Shown: in pieces, positions 13,810 through 28,004 of the stretch
Position numbering within the stretch: the stretch's first letter is position 1
Layout of the letters: the number at the start of each line of letters is the position of its first letter
DNA from: Mercurialis annua
Lineage: Eukaryota > Streptophyta > Magnoliopsida > Malpighiales > Euphorbiaceae
Assembly: GCF_937616625.2 (NCBI RefSeq)
Contig: NC_065576.1
Location: forward strand, 24,102,628-24,166,627
DNA length: 64,000 nt
Direction of reading: 5' to 3'
Translations under genes and position numbers: made by a program
Notes under the pieces: generated by a model
The model's database searches: none
What the model was told of the DNA's origin: nothing
Seen by the model: only the letters and a program-made list of their open reading frames with translations

Positions 13810-15300
13810 GTTACGAAATAATAAACATTACGAAACAAAACCAAACATTTACAAACTTTACGAAACAAATCCAAGAGTTTCACCTTTTTTGCAATTTAAG
13901 CCAAACGTTTACAAACGTTACAAAACAAATCCAAGCGTCTCACCTTTTTAGAAACTTAAGCCAAACGTTTACAAACGTTACGAAACAAATCCAAGCGTTT
14001 CACCTTTTCAGCAATTTAAGCCAAACGTTTAAAAACATTACGAAACAAATCCAAAACGTATTATCTTTTTAGCGATTTAAGCCAAACATTTACAAACATT
14101 ACGAAACAAATCCAAATGTTTCGAATTTTTAGAGATTTAAGCCAAACGTTTCCAAACGTTACCAAACAAATCCAAACGTTTCTCTTTTTTAGCAAGCCAA
14201 ACGTTTAAAACGTTACGAATCAAATCCAAACATTTCACATTTTTAGCAATTTACGCCAAACCTGTACAAACGTTACGAAACAAAACCAAGCGTTTCACCT
14301 TTTTAGCAATTGAAGCCAAACGTTTACAAACGTTACGAAACAAATCCAAGCGTTTCACCTTTTTAGCAATTTATGCCAAACGTTTACAAACGTTGAGAAA
14401 CAAATCGAAGTGTTTCTCCTTTGTAGGAATATACGCCAAACGTTACGAAACAAATCCAAATGTTTCACATTTTTAGCAATTTACGCCAAACCTGTACAAA
14501 CGTTACGAAACAAATCATAACGTTTCACATTTTTAGCAATTTATGCCAAACCTGTACAAACGTTACGAAACAAAACCAAACGTTTCACCTTTTTAGCAAT
14601 TTATGCCAAACATTTACAAACGTTATGAAACAAATCCAAGCGTTTCACCTTTTTAGCAATTTAAGCCAAATGTTTACAAACGTTACGAAACAAATCCACA
14701 CGTTTCACCTTTTTAGCGATTTAAGCCAAATGTTTACTAACATTTCACCTTTTTAGCGATTTAAGCCAAACGTTTACAAACGTTACGAAACTAATCCCAA
14801 TGTTTAAAACATTACGAAACCCTTTTTAGAGATTTAAGCCAAACGTTTACAAACGTTAAGAAACAAATCCAAACATTTCACCTTTTTAGTGATTTAAGCC
14901 AAACGTTTACAAACATTACGATACTAATCCCAATGATTAAAACATTACGAAACCCTTTTTAGCAATTTAAGCCAAACTGTTAGAAACGTTACGAAACAAA
15001 TCCAAATGTTTTACCTTTTGAGATATTTAAAACAAACCTTTACAAACGTTACCAAACAAATCCAAACGTTTCCCCTTTTTAGCGATTCAAGCCAAACGTT
15101 TACAAACGTTACGAAACTAATCCCAATGTTTAAAACGTTACGAAACCCTTTTTAGCAATTTTAGCCAAATGGTTAGAAACGTTACGAAACAAATCCAAAT
15201 GTTTTATCTTTTGAGCTATTTAAAACAAACCATTACAAACGTTACGAAACAAATCCAAACGTTTCCCCTTTTTAGCGATTTAAACCAAACGTTTGCAAAC
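13810..15300 (+). repeat. Satellite, hybrid 1491-bp junction unit
   Basis: This unit joins the 1138-bp array to the 1580-bp array. Its first ~400 bp match the B-type 1138 unit, including the AAACGTATTATC variant near 14055 and the GAATCAAATCC variant near 14217. From there it follows the 1580-type unit. It is exactly 89 bp shorter than 1580. The missing stretch corresponds to about 15686-15775 of the next unit and lies between two copies of CCAAACGTTTA, so it looks like a recombination product between unit types. Confidence 0.88.
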
Positions 15301-18300
15301 GTTACGAAATAATAAACATTACGAAACAAAACCAAACGTTTACAAACTTTACGAAACAAATCCAAGCGTTTCACCTTTTTTGCAATATAAGCCAAACGTT
15401 TACAAACGTTACAAAACAAATCCAAGCGTTTCAACTTTTTAGCAATTTAAGCCAAACGTTTACAAACGTTACGAAACAAATCCAAGCGTTTCACCTTTTC
15501 AGCAATTTAAGCCAAACGTTTACAAACATTACGAAACAAATCCAAACGTTTTATCTTTTTAGCGATTTAAGCCAAACATTTACAAACATTACGAAACAAA
15601 TCCAAATGTTTCGAATTTTTAGAGATTTAAGCCAAACGTTTACAAACGTTACCAAACAAATCCAAACGTTTCTCTTTTTTAGCAAGCCAAACGTTTACAG
15701 ACGTTTCGAAACAAATTCAAACGCTTCGCCTTTTTAGCGATTTAAGCCAAATGTTTACAAATGTTATGAAACAAAACCAAACGTTTAAAACGTTACGAAA
15801 CAAATCCAAACATTTCACATTTTTAGCAATATACGCCAAACCTGTACAAACGTTACGAAGCAAAACCAAGCGTTTCACCTTTTTAGCAATTGAAGCCAAA
15901 CGTTTACAAACGTTACGAAACAAATCCAAGCGTTTCACCTTTTTAGCAATTTATGCCAAACGTTTACAAACGTTGAGAAACAAATCCAAGTGTTTCACCT
16001 TTGTAGGAATATACGCCAAACGTTACGAAACAAATCCAAATATTTCACATTTTTAGCAATTTACGCCAAACCTGTACAAACGTTACGAAACAAATCATAA
16101 CGTTTCACATTTTTAGCAATTTATGCCAAACCTGTACAAACGTTACGAAACAAAACCAAACGTTTCACCTTTTTAGCAATTTATGCCAAACATTTACAAA
16201 CGTTATGAAACAAATCCAAGCGTTTCACCTTTTTAGCAATTTAAGCCAAATGTTTACAAACGTTACGAAACAAATCCACACGTTTCACCTTTTTAGCGAT
16301 TTAAGCCAAATGTTTACAAACATTTCACCTTTTTAGCGATTTAAGCCAAACGTTTACAAACGTTACGAAACTAATCCCAATGTTTAAAACGTTACGAAAC
16401 CCTTTTTAGAGATTTAAGCCAAACGTTTACAAACGTTAAGAAACAAATCCAAACATTTCACCTTTTTAGTGATTTAAGCCAAATGTTTACAAACGTTACG
16501 ATACTAATCCCAATGTTTAAAACGTTACGAAACCCTTTTTAGCAATTTAAGCCAAACGGTTAGAAACGTTACGAAACAAATCCAAATCTTTTACCTTTTG
16601 AGATATTTAAAACAAACCTTTACAAACGTTACCAAACAAATCCAAACGTTTCCCCTTTTTAGCGATTCAAGCCAAACGTTTACAAACGTTACGAAACTAA
16701 TCCCAATGTTTAAAACGTTACGAAACCCTTTTTAGCAATTTAAGCCAAACGGTTCGAAACGTTACGAAACAAATCCAAATGTTTTATCTTTTGAGCTATT
16801 TAAAACAAACCTTTACAAACGTTACGAAACAAATCCAAACGTTTCCTCTTTTTAGCGATTTAAACCAAACGTTTACAAACGTTACGAAATAATAAACATT
16901 ACGAAACAAAACCAAACGTTTCACCTTTTCAGCAATTTATGCCAAACATTTACAAACGTTATGAAACAAATCCAAGCGTTTCACCTTTTTAGCAATTTAA
17001 GCCAAATGTTTACAAACGTTACGAAACAAATCCACACGTTTCACCTTTTTAGCGATTTAAGCCAAATGTTTACAAACATTTCACCTTTTTAGCGATTTAA
17101 GCCAAACGTTTACAAACGTTACGAAACTAATCCCAATGTTTAAAACGTTACGAAACCCTTTTTAGAGATTTAAGCAAAACGTTTACAAACGTTAAGAAAC
17201 AAATCCAAAGATTTCACCTTTTTAGTGATTTAAGCCAAACGTTTACAAACATTACGATACTAATCCCAATGTTTAAAACGTTACGAAACCCTTTTTAGCA
17301 ATTTAAGCCAAACGGTTAGAAACGTTACGAAACAAATCCAAATGTTTTACCTTTTGAGATATTTAAAACAAACCTTTACAAACGTTACCAAACAAATCCA
17401 AACGTTTCCCCTTTTTAGCGATTCAAGCCAAACGTTTACAAACGTTACGAAACTAATCCCAATGTTTAAAACGTTACGAAACCCTTTTTAGCAATTTAAG
17501 CCAAACGGTTAGAAACGTTACAAAACAAATCCAAATGTTTTATCTTTTGAGCTATTTAAAACAAACCTTTACAAACGTTACGAAACAAATCCAAACGTTT
17601 CCCCTTTTTAGCGATTTAAACCAAACGTTTACAAACGTTACGAAATAATAAACATTACGTAACAAAACCAAACGTTTACAAACTTTACGAAACAAATCCA
17701 AGCGTTTCACCTTTTTTGCAATTTAAGCCAAACGTTTACAAACGTTACAAAACAAATCCAAGCGTTTCACCTTTTTAGCAATTTAAGCCAAACGTTTACA
17801 AACGTTACGAAACAAATCCAAGCGTTTCACCTTTTCAGCAATTTAAGCCAAACGTTTACAAACATTACGAAAGAAATCCAAACGTTTTATCTTTTTAGCG
17901 ATTTAAGCCAAACATTTACAAACATTACGAAACAAATCCAAATGTTTCGAATTTTTAGAGATTTAAGCCAAACGTTTACAAACGTTACCAAACAAATCCA
18001 AACGTTTCTCTTTTTTAGCAAGCCAAACGTTTACAGACGTTTCGAAACAAATTCAAACGCTTCGCCTTTTTAGCGATTTAAGCCAAACGTTTACAAACGT
18101 TATGAAACAAAACCAAACGTTTAAAACGTTACGAAACAAATCCAAACATTTCACATTTTTAGCAATTTACGCCAAACCTGTACAAACGTTACGAAACAAA
18201 ACCAAGCGTTTCACCTTTTTAGCAATTGAAGCCAAACGTTTACAAACGTTACGAAACAAATCCAAGCGTTTCACCTTTTTAGCAATTTATGCCAAACGTT

Positions 18301-20796
18301 TACAAACGTTGAGAAACAAATCCAAGTGTTTCACCTTTGTAGGAATATACGCCAAACGTTACGAAACAAATCCAAATGTTTCACATTTTTAGCAATTTAC
18401 GCCAAACCTGTACAAACGTTACGAAACAAATCATAACGTTTCACATTTTTAGCAATTTATGCCAAACCTGTACAAACGTTACGAAACAAAACCAAACGTT
18501 TCACCTTTTTAGCAATTTATGCCAAACATTTACAAACGTTATGAAACAAATCCAAGCGTTTCACCTTTTTAGCAATTTAAGCCAAATGTTTACAAACGTT
18601 ACGAAACAAATCCACACGTTTCACCTTTTTAGCGATTTAAGCCAAATGTTTACAAACATTTCACCTTTTTAGCGATTTAAGCCAAACGTTTACAAACGTT
18701 ACGAAACTAATCCCAATGTTTAAAACGTTACGAAACCCTTTTTAGAGATTTAAGCCAAACGTTTACAAACGTTAAGAAACAAATCCAAACATTTCACCTT
18801 TTTAGTGATTTAAGCCAAACGTTTACAAACATTACGATACTAATCCCAATGATTAAAACGTTACGAAACCCTTTTTAGCAATTTAAGCCAAACGGTTAGA
18901 AACGTTACGAAACAAATCCAAATGTTTTACCTTTTGAGATATTTAAAACAAACCTTTACAAACGTTACCAAACAAATCCAAACGTTTCCCCTTTTTAGCT
19001 ATTCAAGCCAAACGTTTACAAACGTTACGAAACTAATCCCAATGTTTAAAACGTTACGAAACCCTTTTTAGCAATTTTAGCCAAACGGTTAGAAACGTTA
19101 CGAAACAAATCCAAATGTTTTATCTTTTGAGCTATTTAAAACAAACCTTTACAAACGTTACGAAACAAATCCAAACGTTTCCCCTTTTTAGCGATTTAAA
19201 CCAAACGTTTACAAACGTTACGAAATAATAAACATTACGAAACAAAACCAAACGTTTACAAACTTTACGAAACAAATCCAAGCGTTTCACCTTTTTTGCA
19301 ATATAAGCCAAACGTTTACAAACGTTACAAAACAAATCCAAGCGTTTCAACTTTTTAGCAATTTAAGCCAAACGTTTACAAACGTTACGAAACAAATCCA
19401 AGCGTTTCACCTTTTCAGCAATTTAAGCCAAACGTTTACAAACATTACGAAACAAATCCAAACGTTTTATCTTTTTAGCGATTTAAGCCAAACATTTACA
19501 AACATTACGAAACAAATCCAAATGTTTTGAATTTTTAGAGATTTAAGCCAAACGTTTACAAACGTTACCAAACAAATCCAAACGTTTCTCTTTTTTAGCA
19601 AGCCAAACGTTTACAGACGTTTCGAAACAAATTCAAACGCTTTGCCTTTTTAGCGATTTAAGCCAAATGTTTACAAATGTTATGAAACAAAACCAAACGT
19701 TTAAAACGTTACGAAACAAATCCAAACATTTCACATTTTTAGCAATTTACGCCAAACCTGTACAAACGTTACGAAGCAAAACCAAGCGTTTCACCTTTTT
19801 AGCAATTGAAGCCAAACGTTTACAAACGTTACGAAACAAATCCAAGCGTTTCACCTTTTTAGCAATTTATGCCAAACCTTTACAAACGTTGAGAAACAAA
19901 TCCAAGTGTTTCACCTTTGTAGGAATATACGCCAAACGTTACGAAACAAATCCAAATGTTTCACATTTTTAGCAATTTACGCCAAACCTGTACAAACGTT
20001 ACGAAACAAATCATAACGTTTCACATTTTTAGCAATTTATGCCAAACCTGTACAAACGTTACGAAACAAAACCAAACGTTTCACCTTTTTAGCAATTTAT
20101 GCCAAACATTTACAAACGTTATGAAACAAATCCAAGCGTTTCACCTTTTTAGCAATTTAAGCCAAATGTTTACAAACGTTACGAAACAAATCCACACGTT
20201 TCACCTTTTTAGCGATTTAAGCCAAATGTTTACAAACATTTCACCTTTTTAGCGATTTAAGCCAAACGTTTACAAACGTTACGAAACTAATCCCAATGTT
20301 TAAAACGTTACGAAACCCTTTTTAGAGATTTAAGCCAAACGTTTACAAACGTTAAGAAACAAATCCAAACATTTCACCTTTTTAGTGATTTAAGCCAAAC
20401 GTTTACAAACGTTACGATACTAATCCCAATGTTTAAAACGTTACGAAACCCTTTTTAGCAATTTAAGCCAAACGGTTAGAAACGTTACGAAACAAATCCA
20501 AATGTTTTACCTTTTGAGATATTTAAAACAAACCTTTACAAACGTTACCAAACAAATCCAAACGTTTCCCCTTTTTAGCGATTCAAGCCAAACGTTTACA
20601 AACGTTACGAAACTAATCCCAATGTTTAAAACGTTACGAAACCCTTTTTAGCAATTTAAGCCAAACGGTTAGAAACGTTACGAAACAAATCCAAATGTTT
20701 TATCTTTTGAGCTATTTAAAACAAACCTTTACAAACGTTACGAAACAAATCCAAACGTTTCCTCTTTTTAGCGATTTAAACCAAACGTTTACAAAC
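15301..20796 (+). repeat. Satellite, 1580-bp higher-order repeat array with one embedded 756-bp unit
   Basis: Landmarks at 15301, 16881, 17637, 19217 and 20797 give units of 1580, 756, 1580 and 1580 bp. The 756-bp unit at 16881-17636 is the same type as in 1-4074. It equals the 1580 unit minus 824 bp, from offset +16 to +840. Both ends of that interval carry TTACGAAACAAAACC followed by AAACGTTT, so the short unit is explained by homologous deletion. Frames of 96-101 codons (15751, 18102, 19667) and 98 codons (18376, 19956) recur with the repeat, as do minus-strand frames at 15216 and 19132. None is supported as a gene. Confidence 0.95.
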
Positions 20797-23700
20797 GTTA
20801 CGAAATAATAAACATTACGAAACAAAACCAAACGTTTACAAACTTTACGAAACAAATCCAAGCGTTTCACCTTTTTTGCAATTTAAGCCAAACGTTTACA
20901 AACGTTATAAAACAAATCCAAGCGTTTCACCTTTTTAGCAATTTAAGCCAAACGTTTACAAACGTTACGAAACAAATCCAAGCGTTTCACCTTTTCAGCA
21001 ATTTAAGCCAAACCTTTACAAACATTACGAAACAAATCCAAACGTTTTATCTTTTTAGCGATTTAAGCCAAACATTTACAAACATTACGAAAAAAATCCA
21101 AATGTTTCGAATTTTTAGAGATTTAAGCCAAACGTTTACAAACGTTACCAAACAAATCCAAACGTTTCTCTTTATTAGCAAGCCAAACGTTTACAGACGT
21201 TTCGAAACAAATTCATACTCTTCGCATTTTTAGCGATTTAAGCCAAACGTTTACAAACGTTACGAAAAAAAACCAAACGTTTAAAACGTTACGAAACAAA
21301 TCCAAACATTTCACATTTTTAGCAATTTACGCCAAACCTGTACAAACGTTACGAAACAAAACCAAGCGTTTCACCTTTTTAGCAATTAAAGCCAAACGTT
21401 TACAAACGTTACGAAACAAATCCAAGCGTTTCGCCTTTTTAGCAATTTATGCCAAACGTTTACAAACGTTGAGAAACAAATCCAAGTGTTTCACCTTTGT
21501 AGGAATATACGCCAAACGTTTACAAACGTTACGAAACAAATCCTTAGCAATTTACGCCAAACCTGTACAAACGTTACGAAACAAATCATAACGTTTCACA
21601 TTTTTAGCAATTTATGCCAAACCTGTACAAACGTTACGAAACAAAACCAAACATTTCACCTTTTTAGCAATTTATGCCAAACATTTACAAACGTTATGAA
21701 ACAAATCCAAGCGTTTCACCTTTTTAGCAATTTAAGCCAAATGTTTACAAACGTTACGAAACAAATCCACACGTTTCACCTTTTTAGCGATTTAAGCCAA
21801 ATGTTTACAAACATTTCACCTTTTTAGCGATTCAAGCCAAACGTTTACAAACGTTACGAAACTAATCCCAATATTTAAAACGTTACGAAACCCTTTTTAG
21901 CAATTTAAGCCAAACGGTTAGAAACGTTACGAAACAAATCCAAATGTTTTATCTTTTGAGCTATTTAAAACAAACCTTTACAAACGTTACGAAACAAATC
22001 CAAACATTTTCCCTTTTTAGCAATTTAAGCCAAACGTTTACAAACGTTACGAAACAAATCCAAACATTACGAAACAAAACAAAACGTTTACAAACTTTAC
22101 GAAACAAATCCAAGCGTTTCACCTTTTTTGCAATTTAAGCCAAAGGTTTACAAACTATACAAAACAAATCCAAGCGTTTCACCCTTTTAGCAATTTAAGC
22201 CAAACGTTTACAAACGTTACGAAACAAATCCAAGTGTTTCCCCTTTTCAGCAATTTAAGCCAAACGTTTACAAACATTACGAAACAAATCCAAACATTTT
22301 ATCTTTTTAGCGATTTAAGCCAAACGTTTAGAAACATTACAAAACAAATCCAAACGTTTCGCCTTTTAAGAGATTTAAGCCAAACGTTTACAAACATTAC
22401 CAAACAAATCCAAATGTTTCTCTGTTTTAGCGATTTAAGCCAAACGTTTACAGAAGTTTCGAAACAAATTCAAACGTTTAGCCTTTTTATCGATTTAAGT
22501 CAAAAGTTTACAAACGTTACGAAACAAAACCAAACATTTAAAACGTTACGAAACAAATCCAAACGTTTCACATTTTTAGCAATTTACGCCAAACCTGTAC
22601 AAACGTTACCAAACAAAACCAAGCATTTCACCTTTTTAGCAATTTAAGCCAAACGTTTACAAACGTTACGAAACAAATCCAAGCGTTTCACCTTTTTAGC
22701 AATTTAAGCCAAACGTTTACAAACGTTGCGAAACAAATCCAAGTGTTTCACCTTTGTAGGAATATACGCCAAACGTTTACAAACGTTACGAAACAAATCC
22801 AAATGTTTCACATTTTTAGCAATTTACGCCAAACCTGTACAAATGTTACGAAACGAATCCAAACGTTTCACATTTTTAGCAATTTACGCCAAACCTGTAC
22901 AAACGTTACAAAACAAATCCAAGCGTTTCACCCTTTTAGCAATTTAAGCCAAACGTTTACAAACGTTACGAAACAAATCCAAGTGTTTCCCCTTTTCAGC
23001 AATTTAAGCCAAACGTTTACAAACATTACGAAACAAATCCAAACATTTTATCTTTTTAGCGATTTAAGCCAAACGTTTAGAAACATTACAAAACAAATCC
23101 AAACGTTTCGCCTTTTAAGAGATTTAAGCCAAACGTTTACAAACGTTACCAAACAAATCCAAATGTTTCTCTGTTTTAGCGATTTAAGCCAAACGTTTAC
23201 AGAAGTTTCGAAACAAATTCAAACGTTTAGCCTTTTTATCGATTTAAGTCAAAAGTTTACAAACGTTACGAAACAAAACCAAACATTTAAAACGTTACGA
23301 AACAAATCCAAACGTTTCACATTTTTAGCAATTTACGCCAAACCTGTACAAACGTTACCAAACAAAACCAAGCATTTCACCTTTTTAGCAATTTAAGCCA
23401 AACGTATACAAACGTTACGAAACAAATCCAAGCGTTTCACCTTTTTAGCAATTTAAGCCAAACGTTTACAAACGTTGCGAAACAAATCAAATTGTTTCAC
23501 CTTTGTAGGAATATACGCCAAACGTTTACAAACGTTACGAAACAAATCCAAATGTTTCACATTTTTAGCAATTTACGCCAAACCTGTACAAATGTTACGA
23601 AGCGAATCCAAACGTTTCACATTTTTAGCAATTTACGCCAAACCTGTACAAACGTTACGAAATAAAACCAAGCGTTTCACCTTTTTAGCAAATTAAGCCA

Positions 23701-26167
23701 AACATTTACAAACGTTATGAAACAAATCCAAGCGTTTCACCTATTTAGAATTTAAGCCAAACGTTTACAAACGTTGCGAAACAAATCCAAGTGTTTCACC
23801 TTTGTAGGAATATACGCCAAACGTTTACAAACGTTACGAAACAAATCCAAATATTTCACCATTTTAGTGATTTAAGCCTAACGTTTACAAATGTTACGAA
23901 ATAAAACCAAACATTTCACCTTTTAAGCAATTTAAGACAAACGTTACGAAACAAATCCAAACGTTTCACCTTTTTAGCGATTTATGCCAAACGTTTACAA
24001 ACGTTACGAAACAAATCCACACGTTTCACCTTTTTAGCGATTTAAGCCAAACGTTTACAAACGTTACTAAACAAATCCAAACGTTTCTCTTTTTTGGCGA
24101 TTTAAGCCAAACGTTTACAGACGTTTCGAAATAAATTTAAAAGTTTCGGCTTTTTAGCGATTTAAGTCAAACGTTTACAAACGTTACGAAACAAAACCAA
24201 GCGTTTCACCTTTTTAGCAATTTAAGCCAAACGTTTACAAAGGTTATGATATAAATCCAAATGTTTAACCTTTTTAGCAATTTGAGACAAACGTTTACAA
24301 ATGTTACGAAACAAATCCAAGCGTTCCACCTTTTTAGCAATATAAGCCAAACGTTTACAAGCGTTACGGAACAAATCCAAGCATTTCACTTTTTTAGCAA
24401 TTTAAGCCAAACGTTTACAAACATTACGAAATAAATCCAAACGTTTTAACTTTTTAGCGATTGAAGCCAAACGTTTACAAACGTTACGAAACAAATAGAA
24501 ACGTTTCACCTTTTTAACGATTTAAGCCAAACGCTTACAAACGTTTACAAACGTTATGAAACAAATCCAAACGTGTACAAACATTACGGAACAAAAACAA
24601 ACTTTTCACATTTTTAGCAATTTAAGCCAAATGTTTATAAAAGTTATGAAACAAATTCAAACGTTTAACCTTTTTTTAGATTGAAGCCAAACGTTTACAA
24701 ACGTTAAGAAAAAAATCCAAACGTTTCCCCATTTTAGCGGTTTAAGCCAAACGTTTATAAACGTTACGAAACAAAACCAAATGTTTACAAACGTTACGAA
24801 ACAAATCCAAATGTTTACAATCGTTACGAAACAAATCCAAACCTTTCCGCATTTTAGTGATTTAAGCCAAACGGTTACAAACGTTACGAAACAAATCCAA
24901 ACGTTTCATCTTTTTAGCGTTTTAAGCCAAACATTTACAAACGTTACGAAACAAATCCAAACGTTTCCCAATTTTAGCGATTTAAGCCAAACGTTTATAA
25001 ACGTTACGAAACACATCCTAACTATTCCCCTTTTTTGCGATTGAAGCCACACGTTTACAAACATTACAAAACAAATCCAAACGTTTCACCTTTTTAGCGA
25101 TTTAACCCGAACTTTTACAAACGTTACGAAACAAATCCAAGCGTTTCACCTTTTTAGCAATATAAGCCAATCGTTACAAACGTTACGAAACAAATACAAA
25201 CGTTTCACCTTTTTAAAGATTTAAGTCAAATGTTTACAAACGTTACGAAACAAATCCAAACGTTCCCCCATTTTAGCGATTTAAGCCAAATGTTTAAAAC
25301 GTTACGAAACAAATCCAAACGTTTCACCTTTTTAGCGATTTAAGACAATCGTTTACAAACGTTACGAAACAAATCCAAATGTTTCCCAATTTTATCGATT
25401 TAAGCCAAACGTTTACAAACGTTACGAAACACATCCTAACTATTCCCCTTTTTTGCGTATGAAGCCACACGTTTACAAACTTTACAAAACAAATCCAAAC
25501 GTTTCACCTTTTTAGCGATTTAAGCCGAACGTTTACAAATGTTACGAAACAAATCCAAGCGTTTCACCTTTTTAGCAATATAAGCCAATCGTTACAAACG
25601 TTATGAAACAAATACAAACGTTTAACCTTTTTAGCGATTTAAGTTAAATGTTTACAAACGTTACGAAACAAATCCAAACGTTTCACCTTTTAGCGATTTA
25701 AGCCAAACATTTACAAACGTTACAAAACAAATCCAAAAGTTTCATCTTTTTAGCGATTTAAGCCAAATGTTTACAAACTTTTCGAAACAAATCCAAACGT
25801 TTCGCCTTTTTAGCAATTTAAGCCAAACGTTTACAAATGTTCCGAAACAAATCCGAACGTTTCACTTTTTTAGCGATTTAAGCCAAACGTTTACAAACGT
25901 TACGAAACAAAAGCAAACGTTTAAAACGTTACTAAACAAATCCAAACGTTTCATATTTTTAGCTATTTAAGCCAAACCATTACAAACGTTACGAAACCAA
26001 ACCAAGCATTTCACCTTTTTAGCAATTTAAGCCAAACCTTTACAAACGTTAAAAAACAAATCCAAGTGTTTCATCTTTTTAGCAATTTAAGCCAAACGTT
26101 TACAAACGTTACGAAACAAATCCAAACGTTTCCCCTTTTTAGCGATTTAAACCACACGTTTACAAAC
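20797..26167 (+). repeat. Satellite, segmental duplication copy 1
   Basis: Satellite with no repeat-unit landmark for 5.4 kb. It is duplicated at 29573 to about 34150. The offset is 8776 bp at matching points (20797/29573, 21486/30262, 21944/30720, 22234/31010, 22726/31502). It falls to about 8028 bp further right (25767/33795), because copy 1 holds an extra 749-bp tandem duplication. Homology continues leftward with small indels to about 19.2 kb / 28.0 kb. Monomers are clearly more diverged from each other than in 1-20796, but matching monomers in the two blocks are close. From about 24.1 kb the order is mostly irregular 60-bp monomers. Confidence 0.9.
22160..23657 (+). repeat. 749-bp tandem duplication inside the satellite
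   Basis: Two head-to-tail copies, about 22160-22908 and 22909-23657, offset by exactly 749 bp. For example, AAGCGTTTCACCC is at 22172 and 22921, and the repeat-derived frames are at 22726 and 23475. It is about 12.5 monomers long. The homologous block near 30.9-31.7 kb has a single copy, so this duplication (or its loss there) came after the larger segmental duplication. Confidence 0.88.
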
Positions 26168-28004
26168 GTTACGAAATAATAAACATTACGAAACAAAACC
26201 AAACGTTTACAAACTTTACGAAAAAAATCCAAGCGTTTCACCTTTTTTGCAATTTAAGCCAAACGTTTACAAACGTTACAAAACAAATCCAAGCGTTTCA
26301 CCTTTTTAGCAATTTAAGCCAAACGTTTATAAACATTAGGAAACAAATCCAAGCGTTTCACCTTTTCAGCAATTTAAGCCAAACGTTTACAAACATTACG
26401 AAACAAATCCAAACGTTTTATCTTTTTAGCGATTTAAGCCAAACATTTACAAACATTACGAAACAAATCCAAATGTTTCAAATTTTTAGAGATTTAAGCC
26501 AAACGTTTACAAACGTTACCAAACAAATCCAAACGTTTCTCTTTTTTAGCAAGCCAAACGTTTACAGACGTTTCGAAACAAATTCAAACGCTTCGCCTTT
26601 TTAGCGATTTAAGCCAAACGTTTACAAACGTTACGAAACAAAACCAAACGTTTAATATGTTACGAAACAAATCCAAACATTTCACATTTTTAGCAATTTA
26701 CGCCAATCGTTTACAAACGTTGCGAAACAAATCCAAGTGTTTCACCTTTGTAGGAATATACGCCAAACGTTTACAAACGTTACGAAACAAATCCAAATGT
26801 TTCACATTTTTAGCAATTTACGCCAAACCTGTACAAACGTTACGAAGCAAATCCAAACGTTTCACATTTTTAGCAATTTACGCCAAACCTGTACAAACGT
26901 TACGAAACAAATCCAAGTGTTTCACCTTTTTAACAGTTTAAGCCAAACGTTTACAAACGTTGCGAAACAAATCCAAGTGTTTCACCTTTGTAGGAATATA
27001 GGCCAAACGTTTACAAACGTTACGAAATAAATCCAAATGTTTCACATTTTTAGCAATATACGCCAAACCTGTACAAATGTTACGAAACAAATCCAAACGT
27101 TTCACATTTTTAGCAATTTACGTCAAACCTGTACAAATGTTACCAAACAAAACCAAGCGTTTCACCTTTTTAGCAATTTAAGCCAAACATTTACAAACAT
27201 AACGAAACAAATCCAAGCGTTTCACGCTTTCAGCAATTTAAGCCAAACGTTTACAAACTTTACGAAACAAATCCAAGTGTTTCACCTTTGTAGGAATATA
27301 CGCCAAACGTTTACAAACTTTACGAAACAAATCCAAATGTTTCACCGTTTTAGCGATTTAAGCCTAACGTTTACAAATGTTACGAAACAAAACCAAACAT
27401 TTCACCTTTTAAGCAATTTAAGACAAACGTTACGAAACAAATCCAAACGTTTGACCTTTTTAGCGATTTAAGCCAAACGTTTACAAACGTTACGAAACAA
27501 ATCCACACGTCTCACCTTTTTAGAGATTTAAGCCAAACGTTTACAAACGTTAAGAAACAAATCCAAACATTTCACCTTTTTAGTGATTTAAGCTAAACGT
27601 TTACAAACGTTACGATACTAATCCCAATGTTTAAAACGTTACGAAACCCTTTTTAGCAATTTAAGCCAAACGGATAGAAACGTTACGAAACAAATCCAAA
27701 TCTTTTACCTTTTGAGATATTTAAAACAAACCTTTGCAAACGTTACGAAACAAATCCAAACGTTTCCCCTTTTTAACGATTCAAGCCAAACGTTTACAAA
27801 CGTTACGAAACTAGTCCCAATATTTAAAACGTTACGAAACCCTTTTTAGCAATTTAAGCCAAACGGTTAGAAACGTTACGAAACAAATCCAAATGTTTTA
27901 TCTTTTGAGCTATTTAAAACAAACCTTTACAAACGTTACGAAACAAATCCAAACGTTTCCCCTTTTTAGCGATTTAAACCAAACGTTTACAAACGTTACG
28001 AAAT
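26168..28004 (+). repeat. Satellite, 1837-bp unit related to 4075-5901
   Basis: One landmark-to-landmark unit of 1837 bp. It matches 4075-5901 monomer by monomer, including the TTTAACAGTTTAAGCC and GGAATATAGGCC variant monomers and the order of the LCRNI-type monomers. It differs by scattered substitutions and about 10 bp in length. The two copies are 22.1 kb apart with other HOR types between them. Confidence 0.9.

Noticed and set aside
1..14820. Telomere-like AAACCCT motif in the GAAACCCTTTTTAG monomers
   Set aside because: It occurs singly, never as tandem AAACCCTAAACCCT, and is explained by a 16-bp deletion joining GAAAC to CCTTTTT.
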